A stretch of 64,000 bases of DNA from assembly GCF_003672135.1 (NCBI RefSeq), contig NC_039519.1, positions 2,604,001-2,668,000 on the forward strand, given 5' to 3'. The notes beneath the pieces are model-generated. The model saw only the letters and a program-made list of their open reading frames with translations, was not told where the DNA came from and ran no database searches. Origin of the DNA: Ooceraea biroi. Lineage: Eukaryota; Arthropoda; Insecta; Hymenoptera; Formicidae. Made by a program: the position numbers and the translations under genes. Each line of letters starts with the position of its first letter. Positions within the stretch are counted from its first letter, which is position 1. Shown piece after piece: positions 42,101 through 54,100 of the stretch.

Positions 42101-45100
42101 CGTGTGGCTGAATTCGGACCGGAAGTGCGCTCACCGCCGCCGTCCTTTTCCCTGGAAATAGGAACAATTTTTATTTCGTGTTTTCGTTTCACGGATAGAT
42201 TATCTATCCGTAATTGATCGTCATGAAATATTACATTATCGAGCGCTGGATTGCTACTGCATGATAGTATATTAGTGAAACGTATAAATGCAGCGAACTC
42301 TATTCTTTATAACATTTGTCTAAAAATACAAACACCTGTAAATATATGCATATTCTGAATTATATTAAAGTGCTTTTATGGATAATTACTCCTCTTAGAT
42401 AAACTGCGCTTTTAAGAGATAATTACAAAAACTTTGTTTTTATTTACTAACTGGAAAATGCTTTATCTCTTGATGCGAAAATATACTCGACATTTTCATT
42501 TCATTCTTTACAGTTGGATTCGTTTGATAACTGATCATTCCTTTGAAAATATTGCATCCTGATCAACGAGGTCAGATAGCTAGCTATGACTCACATAGAT
42601 CGTTTATTGCACCGTATGTTGGAATTGGCAAGAGAATCGCTGATAACTTTACCAAAATCTAATATGATATATATTATGACTTTTAAATCACAATTATCTA
42701 ACTCGGACACTTATTTAAATGTAATTGTACAAACGTCTCATAAATTTCTTGAACATTTTTTTATAAAACTATCCTTCATGAAATATTGCAAATTGCAACG
42801 GTATTTACATTTTATATAGAAAATCTTGTCTCCTTTTGTCGTATAACTATCATATAATACGAAAAAATTTATGCGTCACGTTTATGTTTTCTCTGATGTA
42901 AACTAGCCTCTCTCTCTCTCTCTCTCTCTCTCTGTTAAGTATAGCAACGAGACTAATTCACATCATGTAAATGTCAGAAGCGAGAATTTAAAGTGACATT
43001 CATGTGAGTTCGACGACAACAGAGATCTCAGACAGTAAATAATTACTGCAGACTCGCGCTTTTTACGTACTACATACTTTATGCGCATTTTATTTATATA
43101 CTGCATCGCCGTTAAATGCAGCATTAATTTGAGGTTGATTTTGGACCATCTAATACACAGTCGAGACATATTTCTCATATGCATATATAATATAGAACAG
43201 CAAGTCAAACCATAAAATTTCATTGCTATTAATGTTGCACTAGTCGCGACGGCGTTTGCTACTACTAACGCGGTCAATTGAATCCGTTCATGGCTTTATA
43301 CGCAAATAAACAATTAATGATCCAGCAACATGCGTGTTATATTGTTGGCCGTTAACATATCCGTCTGTCTACCGTACATGCATGCCGTGCTGTCTTCCGA
43401 TCAGTGAAACGATGCTGAGCGTGTAAATTTTCCAGTTGAGTGCATCATCCAGTGATGTGTCCATGTCATAGACAACACAAAAGTAAAATATTATTCTCTA
43501 ACATGACTTATACAGATTGCTACAATAAAAAATATATTACGTGCAAAAATATATATATTGCATAAAAGAGTTGTGCATTGAATATATATTGAATACATTG
43601 TACATATAATGATTATTAAGCTCGGGCAATTAAATTTCATTTATGGCCTATTCAACTTCTCTCTCAACGTGCTCCATTTTCTATGAGATATCAGTACATG
43701 CGACACAAGTGTAGGTCGAAAAATGGCGGCGATCTCCAAATCGATATACTAAATGGGTTTAACGGGGCAGGAATAATTAGGATGTTGGCACCGAGCCCGA
43801 GAGGCAGAACTCTCGAGCTTGCAGAACAGATTTGAACCGAGGAAGGGTCAGTGCTCGTACTCCTACCTATTACACGCGTTGCCACCCATGGCTCTGGCAT
43901 GTACATCGTGTGTCTGTACTAAATATTGAACAACGTGTTTGAAGCATTCACCAATTCTACCAAAGAGTCCTTATACATCTCAAAGGTTTCTATTCGTATG
44001 AATAGTGATAGATTTTGTTTCGTAATTTAATTATTAATATAATCACGGAAAAAGATGGTTTAGTTGATTCAGCTAATCTATAGCTTGCTGAAAAAAATTA
44101 GGCATTTTAAATAAGCAAATTTGCTAATGCAGCAAAAAAGTGGTGTGTGAAAGCATTTATCACTTGTTCATAGAGCAAATCCATTTATGTTGCAATTATC
44201 TTAGTTGCTGCAACAAATCATTTTCGCTAGATGATGTACGTAGGTAACGCCAGTTGTTATTATACCTCACTTCCGCACTAACAATCAAATAATTGGTATA
44301 TTCATGGAAAAGAATAGTTGAGTGAGTATAATCCAGTGTAATATTCTATCTGAACATAGATCATACAACGTAAGATTTTACAGCAGTACATATTGTTTCA
44401 CGTACTGTGTTTGCAACTACGATCTTGTTATATAAATCAATCAGCGCTACAATATAATAATTCTGATAGGAGTAATTATGTAAATATAGGAACATTTGTT
44501 ATCTTAATCATGTATTATAATATGTTTAAACTTTAATGTGTTCTCTTATATTAATTAATAACTAAGTTTAACAGTTAGTATTCTGAATATTGATGTTAAT
44601 ATATTTATGTATATTTACATTATTAAATATATGTATTAATGCACATAATAATAAATAATTGTAAAGTGAATATTCCAGATATTTCAATGAGCATTGATGG
44701 TTTATCTAACTTCTGTTGCTGGAACAACTAATAACTTAGCTATAATGGAATCTCTTAATAAACCAAATTTTCTTTTATATAACACCAAAAAGAGTTGTTA
44801 CATATACCAAGCCATATTTTTCATTGGTGTAGTAAAGAATCATGTTTGCTGCATTAACAAATCTATCGTGCTATAACATCAAACTTCATTGGGTACAACT
44901 ACAAATTTTGTGTAGCTCTGCAACTTAGTTACTGCAACATAGCAAACTGGCTGTCCGTATATTACGGCTATGAATTTGCTAGGCTAACAGGATTTTCCGT
45001 TGTCATAGCAAATCTTTTTTTCCGTGAATTTATAATTTTATTATTATTAATATAATAATAATAATGTTGAAGACTAGAGATATTTTATTACTTCTAATAA

Positions 45101-48100
45101 CGCTAAACGCGTTATCTCTTTCATTAAATATTTAGGCAATATTCTAGAAAGGTTTCAACTGTATGGACTGATCGTGTCTGTTCTTATATGTACATCTTTT
45201 TTGAAACTTTTTAATCCTCTTAACGAAACAGCGGTACCATGTGACGAAAGAAATTGCTGATGTTTTGAGTCAGATTTATTAGTATACTACCGTTATGGTT
45301 TTATAGAGAAGATACACCTGTGTATCGTTGCACCATTACAGGATTGGTAGTCTAGCTTCCAATGCAGTTTCTGTATTGATCAACGACACCGTGTATAAAT
45401 ACAGACAGAAAGCAGAAAGATATACATCCATTTGAGAAATTACAAATATCATTCTCGATGTTTTTATATTGCAGCAAACTGTGCATGATATTGGTGGGTA
45501 GTGCAGTTTGTAATGTGTCAAACGTATAAAGTATCGTCAGCAAGGCGTCAGCATCAATCGCTTAACAAATGACAAATGGCCGACCGTAAAACGTCGTAGC
45601 ATTATAAAATACGTAGATTTATGACGACCGCGGTATCCCGATTGCGGCTGCACATTTTGCTCTCGCGGAGGACTTTGTGATAAAAAAGAATTAAAAGTAT
45701 CACGGTAATAACAACTCATACGAATTTTATCGATATGCCACGTGAAATGGCGCAGCCGGCACGTTCACAGTGTTAATCAACGCGCGTTAAACACTTCCAG
45801 TGGTGAATCACTGTTGGCACACTCAACGAGCAAGTTCTTTTTCAATTTTTCGGATCGCATTATTTAACAGAGTTACGTTCCAATTAGCGTCAAATTGCAA
45901 CTGCACCGTGGCGAAATAAAACGTGTATTGTACATCCCGCGTAATCATGAATATTGCTGGATTGCGTATGTATTCTCTACTCCGCAATCACAATCTGATC
46001 GCGTTTTTTAAAAATATAAACGCAGCGTTTAATAAACGGATATCTCTCGCTCACGTTTTTACATCTATCATCGATGAGATATTCCTGCATTTACGATTCC
46101 TGGTTATTAACGATTCGCACCTCTGCTACTTGGAGAATTAAAAATAGCCGAGGATATAACAAATCTTGTTAACATTAATAAGAGAATATTGCATATTAAG
46201 CACGTGTAATGCAGTGATTCACATTAGCGTTTCATGAAATAATCAATTGCATTGTTAAACTTTGTAATCCGTAAGTTTGAAAATACAATTAAATTTACAT
46301 AAGATCTGGAATAAAAATTGCGCGGAGGAAGCTTAAAGAAGAGTTATTTCAGTACAGTTTTGAGGGTAAACAATACGTGATATTGAGGATGGAATAAATT
46401 AAGCAGTTTAAGAAACTTTAGGATGTATACGCTGCGCGACTGGAAGATTTTGAACCCAAATACATTTTGAAACTTCCTCTGTTATCGTATCTAGTGGCGC
46501 ATAATCGACGTAGCATTTACATAAATGCATCGAGCAAGTGCAGTCAACTGCAATAAATTGAGCCCTACTAAAACGCTCTCTTCCGAGATTGAGTTTCCTT
46601 GGGCCGTTATCCTGTCGATTATCTATTATCTATTTATGTCATAGTCGAAAGTATTAGGCTTTACGAGGAGTTGAGAGAGGTCGATCAATTTTTTACACTT
46701 GTCGCCTACTTTACATGCATTTTCGCTGAACAGTTTCCACTCTTAGTTAACGAATCACACAAACGAATCGCGAACCGCCGTAGATTGCATTTAGCGAACC
46801 ATTTCGCGTGGAAAGTGCAAAGGCAAAAAGTAATACGGGGAACGCTTCCGGTTTTTTTTCCACTCGCCTCAAAATGGATTCGCGCGAATTCGATTTCAAG
46901 ACTGCGGGAATTACTTACCATAAATTATTATTGGAATACGCTCCGCAAAATCTACATACTCTTTTAGATTAACTATTCCATATCTTGCACTTTGGTTTTT
47001 GCGCCTTGGTATAATTGACACGATAATTTTAACAGGAATATTTATGTTTTTTATTTTCTTCTTCTTGACGTTGCTCTTACGACATTCCGGAAGAATAGCG
47101 CTCCTTTAATATTATTATTCATCTGAGTCATTGCAAAAATGATTGTAAAAATCCCGTGGAAGCGCGGAAAGATCACGTTGACGTAAAGATGTCATGAACA
47201 CCTTGGACTAACTTCTTGGTTCCGTACCAAAATATCGACCGTAATATCGCCTCGAACGACTACGCAGGCATCAAGATGTCTATCGGTTCGTGGTGAAATG
47301 TTACGTTATTATTTTTCTGGTGCCGCGCCAGCCGAACATGAATTTCGTGGAAATAATGAAAGTTTATCCCACAGAAATTTAGATCAATTGCATTGGCGGT
47401 GCGTTTTTTGATTACTTTTCTTTTGCAGCCAAATTTCGCGTTACGTTTACAATACGACAATTACGTTAACGCTAACAAAGGGCACTTTATCATGTAGAAA
47501 CATGTATAACACTGATACCCGATCAAAAGTTCTCTCTTACATGCTGAATTATACAAAATGTGCTCGCTAACAAAGGGAATATACGTGCAATCAGCAAAGG
47601 CAATTAAATTGAAGGGAATGCGCACAGACTGTCTCTTCTACGTTTATAGTTTCAATATCTATTTAATGTGTCGAAGGTATATGAGGTGCGCTTTAATTGT
47701 CTGGCCTGTAAAGCTTACGCGGGGCGCGTTTTAGAAAGCAATCAAATTTTACGAGCGCTCTTCCACTATCTACCCTCGCAATTTATTTTATGAAAGTGAC
47801 TTCCCGGCGTAAGTTTTATGCCGCAGTTCTGGATCACTTATTGTATCGAAAATAAAAATTTATAGGAGCGTAGACATTCATGGTACCGGACATTCGACAG
47901 ACACGACGGAGCCTCGAGATAGAGTTATCCAAATATGCTATCATATCAGAATTTGTATTTCTCTTATCTGATATCGTCCTTAGACAATGGCGAAATGCCC
48001 AATCCTTTTATCTATCGCTGCAAGAGATGCAGAGCACTATAGCACGGTGTTGTTTATTAAGTACGTTGGACTTTAAGTACGTACTATCTATGCGCCTTTG

Positions 48101-51100
48101 GATGCCGGTGTTTAATTCGTTTCTTCGCACTTCACTTCTTCCATTTTAATGTTCTCCTCGAGTTTCCAGAATTCAGTTACACGCGAAGTTACAATACCCG
48201 TTACTTTGCGCCGCCGAACAAAGGGGGAAGAATGAATGCGGAAAGATTTTCAGGCGACGAAGAAACGCCCTCCCCTTCCCTTATTAATCGTTAACACGAT
48301 GAAGTGCAATTCTTTTTTCCGCGTCAATTCTTTTCCGCTTTAACGCGGCGCTCAGCACAGCGAGATCCTCGGCTTTCATCTCGGTACAATTTTTTCTCTC
48401 ACTCCATCAGCCGTTACCGTACAGCGATGCGCTTTTACGTCGTGGCAATTCATCCTTACCTCCACAAACGCGACGCGAGCAAGACCGAGAGGGTCCTTCG
48501 TGCTACAGACAAGTATCATTCTCGCAAAAAGTAACTCGAAAATGAAAAATCGAGTGTCTGACGAGCTGACGTGTTATTTTTCCGAAAGTGGACCGTGTGA
48601 AATATGTCAGAAACGCAATACTGCAACGCTAATTATATCGTGCGATATATGATGCATTGCAATGAAAGATTATCAGTTAAAATTAAAGACATGCACAGAG
48701 AGAAAGAGGAAGAAAGCGAGAGTTGCTTAATGTAATAAGATAAATCACGTCAATATCATATTATGAAAAATGATATATCGCAAGGAAGGTATAAACAACG
48801 TTTGAAATCGGATAGAAAAGAATGTTCCCTTTAAGGAGGGGTTACATGAATAAATATTTAAAATCTAAGCATCATGTGATCGATCGTACTGTCGTTCGAG
48901 CACAACCATTAAATAAACAAATTCTTCTCGCAGTAGAGCCAAACTGTAATAATCATGTATCGCGGATAATGCAAATTGTATTAATGCAACGTTACCGTTT
49001 TAAATATAAACGCGCACATTCCGCGATTACTTCTCGCAAGAAAAAAAGATAAAAGAAGAAATAAATAAAGAAAAGAAAAGAATAAAAAAACCATACAAAT
49101 ACGAGCAATAAAAACGTAATCTTAAGTGTTTCGGGCGCAAGCTAATACAATACAAAACGTCGCTCACGCTTGGGTGCCCGCTTGAAACAAATGTCTTTTA
49201 ATTAAAGGAGAACGAGAATTTGCAAAACGTGACGTAGCACTTTGTACCCGGCGGTGCTTTAACTTTCAAATGTATAACACGACGCCGGTAGTATTTTTTT
49301 CGTGCGCACGCCACGTTTTTCGCCGTGTGCGAGCGTCGACGTTCGCGTATCTGCATACTCACACGAATAAGAGGCAACAGCCATCCTCTTTAATACACTT
49401 TTGCACGTTGCAGACCACGTTGATATCCGCGTCCCACACGGCCATCGTGAGCAGAGCAAGCTACGGACTCGCTATAATAAAAGTCTGGAGACTCGGCGAA
49501 ACGATTCCCTTCGCGTCACTCCCGTACTGAAATAGACGTAACCCAGTTCAAAAGTACCGCAAGACCAAAATGCACTGCGCATTCGGCCTGCGGGGTCACC
49601 AGCATCAATGGCCCACGTCCATTCAAAAAATATTTTTTATTTTTATGTCTCCCGTGTAACGATTCCAACAACGGATTGCCTGTAATCCTGCAATCGGCCG
49701 TAACGCCACTGAAAAGCGACGCCTCCGCGTATCGATAACTTGGAAATAACCGAACATTGTCGCGACGAAATTAATCGCACGAATGCATCAGTGCCTCGAG
49801 GCGAGAAGCAATCAATCGATTAGCAATAGTACCAGACGTCGATGGACGCGGACAAATTTGCATTCTGTCGCCGATGTCGACGACGACGCGGAAACGGGAG
49901 ACGAGAGGATGGATAGGCGATAGAGACAGAAAAAAAGAGCGCGTTGAAATATTTAAGGCACCAGTCACTTTGTTAGCAGCTCTCGGAGAGCTGTGAGAGG
50001 ATGTGATTTGAGGCTGAGTGATTGACAGCGCTTGCAGCTCACGCATTAGGGCGCAAAAGTGGCGGGACGTACGCAACGGAAGCGGAAGATAATGGAACGC
50101 TGTTCGCGATGTCATAAATCGGGACGTACCGAGCGCGTTCGCGTCCCGCGTATAAATCATCTTTTATATGCTAAACCAGAATTATACGTCATGTGTATTA
50201 TACATGCATATAAGTCCGTTAGCATACATAACGTGACGCGCAAAATATCTTTTTATTAAATATTTTTCGTTCATGCATACGAAGATTTGCGCAGTTGTCA
50301 TATCAGCTCAGTACTTCGTTTTTCACGGTACAAATCTGTCCGGACGGATTAGCAGGATTACCAAGAGATCTCGTACGGTAACGTTTTTCCGCGAAAGATG
50401 AGAAATATCAATTTGGAAGGAAACTTCCGCGTTACTGAATAACCAATACTAACTCTCATGTGCACGTTTATGAATTATGCTAAGGTATCGAGGGAACGTT
50501 TACTCGACGCGCTCGTCAAATTTAGTAGAGAGAAGTAGAGAGGAAAGATGCGTATTTGGCACGCGGTTTCCATTTTGCGCGCTCCCGTGATCACATAGAA
50601 TCGCGAACGCTAGGCCGCTGTGGCCACGTCATGGACAATGAATTTCAGACGCTCCGTTGACGCGTTCTGTTCGAGTATTTCATGGCTGACTATGTCCGGA
50701 CGTGAGACATATTGCCGTTCTCGACTGGTGGATTTCAATGCAGATTTTATGTTCGCGCAGTAGACACGCATCAGCGATTTTCGAAAAGCGCGTCAGATAT
50801 CGGTCAGCCGAGAGCTCGGCGGACGGGTTTTGCCGCAGCGACACAGTTCGAGATGCAGGTTTAAAATTTGAAACGTCAGGGATTTTTCGAACGCGCCCGC
50901 ACCTTTAAAATTACAGACGAGCTACCGCTATCTTTCATCTGTTTCTCCAGCTACATATCTCCATGATGCTGATACAGAAAAGTCGTGATGAAATTAAAAT
51001 TTCACTCGCGAATCGCGATCGAAGACATAACAGTTAAATGACGACGGAGAGCATTTGCGAGAGGGAAGGTGCCCTTATTTGCGCGGAAACGCACGTTAAT

Positions 51101-54100
51101 CGCTTGCGTGACAATTGCGAGGCAGCCTGTTAACGGGCACACAGTCACTTGATTAAACATGGCGAGCGTGTACCGTTGTTACCCTGCGGTCGTAATGCAA
51201 CACTTTTAACAGCTGGCAGCTCGCTCCAGAGGCATAATGAACATCAAACATGCATTCGATGCATGCGGGAAGTGCATAAAGGGACTGATCCTGAGAGCAA
51301 CTATGATCTTCCACTATTCTCCAAGTATAAGCAAATTGATAGTTCTTCTTAATCTCTTTCTTCATCAGTTTGCTTTGGAACACTATCACAGCAATCGTGC
51401 TGCTCTTTCGGCAAAAAGGGAAACTTTCAGAGACATGATTCAGTCATTAGCGAAGCCGTCGCTTTGCGCTAATGGCTTAACGTCCATTCAATACGCTATC
51501 TCTGATTTTGGCAGTGTAAGCTTTTCAAGTGCGAAGTATCAGCTCCAAAGTTCCTCTCTCGCGAAAAAGTAAAAAGCATTTAAAAGTAATTACTTTGTAG
51601 CAGATTTTCTCAGGATTCCAAAATAATTGACACGGACTGAGACTAAATCCTTTGCTTTAATAATGTATTTATAAATTGTGTACGAATTTCGGTACGGTTT
51701 ATGAAATGCATCAGATAATTGTAGAAACAAGAATCTTAGATATGAATTAGAGAATAATTTCTCATAAAAAAATAGAAAAAAAACTATGCCAACGTCTGAG
51801 TAGTTACGATAATCATAAATTGGTAGCAAATAAAAGGACGAACGGAGTGTAATGGCGAAATAAAAAAAATATCAGGTGGCGGAACAAAGTACAGGAAGGT
51901 TTCGAAGAAAGATTAAAGAGGAGATTTTGTAAGTAGACGTGAGAATTTGCTCCTGGTCTGTCGGGGATGGTGGGGCTTCTCGGGGGTAGCTTTGTCGGGC
52001 GAATTCTTGCGGTTTCGGAGCAATTACCTTGACTGAACGCCAACGACGGTTCGTAAATCAGGATAGGACGGAACGGTAGCTAATCTATCGACGATGAACG
52101 CGGTAGCCATCACTCGAACGCAAACGCTAAATCTCATCTTCCGATACAGCGATTAGGGATGTACGTACACAGTACGGACACTTGTGTATTCCTGTTTGAT
52201 CTTAGAGAAAGTCTTATCATCCTACCGCGGTTTCCGACGAATTTCTTCGTAGAACTTTTACCGTAGAAAGTTTACTACTCCACTGTCAACCATACGTTGT
52301 TTTATTTCTCTCCGTACCCCTCCGTCTTCCGAAACAGCCGGTGAAAATCCTGATCGGTGGCAGAATGCCAAAGTAGATTCAGGGATCATACGATATACTT
52401 GAAAGATATTTTCTTGATATTTTCTCGTTTTATCAGAACTTGGGGTTTGGATTATCTCGAGTGATTATGCGATTTCTCAAACTTTCCGATGTGTTTCTTA
52501 TCGATAAGTTTGCGTGAGAAATATCTCTTGTGTCATGATTAGCAGACATACTGTGAATTGAATTTATTTGCAGACGTATATACATATACAGGGTGTTTCC
52601 TAAGTAAGTAGACAAACTTAAAGAGGATATTCCTTGGCTTATTTTAAGAAGAAAAGGTCATATAAACATATGTCCTAAACTGCTTTGTTTTCCAAAAAAA
52701 AGTACATCACTGTTTTCGTTTACTTTTCGTTTATTATAGAACAGTTTGTGTTATTGCAAATGAAACAAATGAAAAACAATAGTAACCAAAAAGAAAAATT
52801 ATAACGAAAAAGAAAATAGTAACTAAAAAGAAAAATAATAACATCACAGTAACTGCTGAAAATGTCCACCTGCAGCCATGATACACGCCTCAACTCTCCT
52901 TTCCATTGATTGACGTACACGCTCAAAAATACCTGGAGTGTCTGAAACGAGTGTTCACTTACAACGCCGCGAGACCATCCCCACTCCATCCCCACCGCTG
53001 TTGACTCGTACTGCAAAAGCACGCTATCCGAAAAGTGAACGAAAACAGTGATGTACTTTTTTTGGAAAACAAAGCAGTTTAGGACATATGTTTATATGAC
53101 CTTTTCTTCTTAAAATAAGCCAAGGAATATCCTCCTTAAGTTTGTCTACTTACTTAGGAAACACCCTGTATATACAGGGTGTCCCAGACTTACCGAATCA
53201 CCGGTTCAAGGTAGATTCCTGACGTCATTCCGAGACGATAGTTCCTCTTGCAAAATGTCGAGGGTGGCGTAGTTTCGGCACTACGAAGGGTTGTAGTTAT
53301 CCTATCCTTGTGCGGAATTTTCCCGCGTTCAGTGACGGTAGGTCGAAGGGGCCCCGCGCATCGCGCACACTTCAATTTGATATTAATTTTTCGCGGCTGT
53401 TCACTGCGTGTTTCTATTCACTGCACAATGTCCTGCAAGCACTGTATTCTGTTCCTGTAAGCACTGTTCACTCTTCAGGGTCAAATCCGAAGACCTTGCT
53501 GGCGAAATCACTCGCTCCGCGTTCGATCCATTTATCCGCGTATGTCTCGTTAAACGCACTTCCACATACGTGTACACCGAGATTTTCACGCGTTACCGTT
53601 CGACTTTCTGCGACATCGGCAGTACGATCGACGAGAAAAGGCGGACCGATCGCTTATCATGTTGCACGAAATCGCGATACACGAGGAACTGTCAAAACAT
53701 ACGTGAAGTGCAGCGCGCCTCCGCGATGACAGAAAATCAATACGAGCGATGCGAAGCGCGCTTCACTAATATCGATAAGATGTGATTCATAAAGACGATA
53801 CAATTTACAATTTTATTAAATAATTATGCTCGCCACAGATAAATCGGGATCTCGCGAAGCATCGTATGCTGCGTGGTGATAGATTCCAAGCGTATCAAAA
53901 TTAAAAATCATAATTATTTAATAAATTGTAAATCGAAGCCATATAACTTTTGTCTGAAACATTTTTCTCTGAAACGACGTCGTATCGAAATATTTTACTG
54001 ACAAATATAAAATGGGACACCCTGTATATATATATGTAAAATAGTGAGTCTTTGAAACAGAATCTTTGAAACGGAGGCATTGTAAACCAGATAAATGGAT

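Larger units (their letters stand above)
52588..53169 (-). mobile_element. fold-back DNA element with 141-bp inverted arms
   Basis: The 582-bp element starts ACAGGGTGTTTCC and ends with its reverse complement. The arms 52588-52729 and 53029-53169 match over about 141 bp with two substitutions and one A-run length difference. It is flanked by TA-rich sequence. The 300-bp interior holds a short minus-strand transposase tail and repeated AGTAACYAAAAAGAAAAA-type blocks. TA-type target and transposase remnant point to the IS630-Tc1-mariner superfamily, but I cannot name the family. It sits in the 21.9-kb intron upstream of exon 2 of the DIP-like gene. The closely matching arms suggest recent activity or recent duplication of one arm. 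Confidence 0.88.

Noticed and set aside
53310..53785. Overlapping frames of 139 and 125 codons in the ACAGGGTGTCCCA element
   Set aside because: No transposase or other domain recognised; probably composition of a non-autonomous element.
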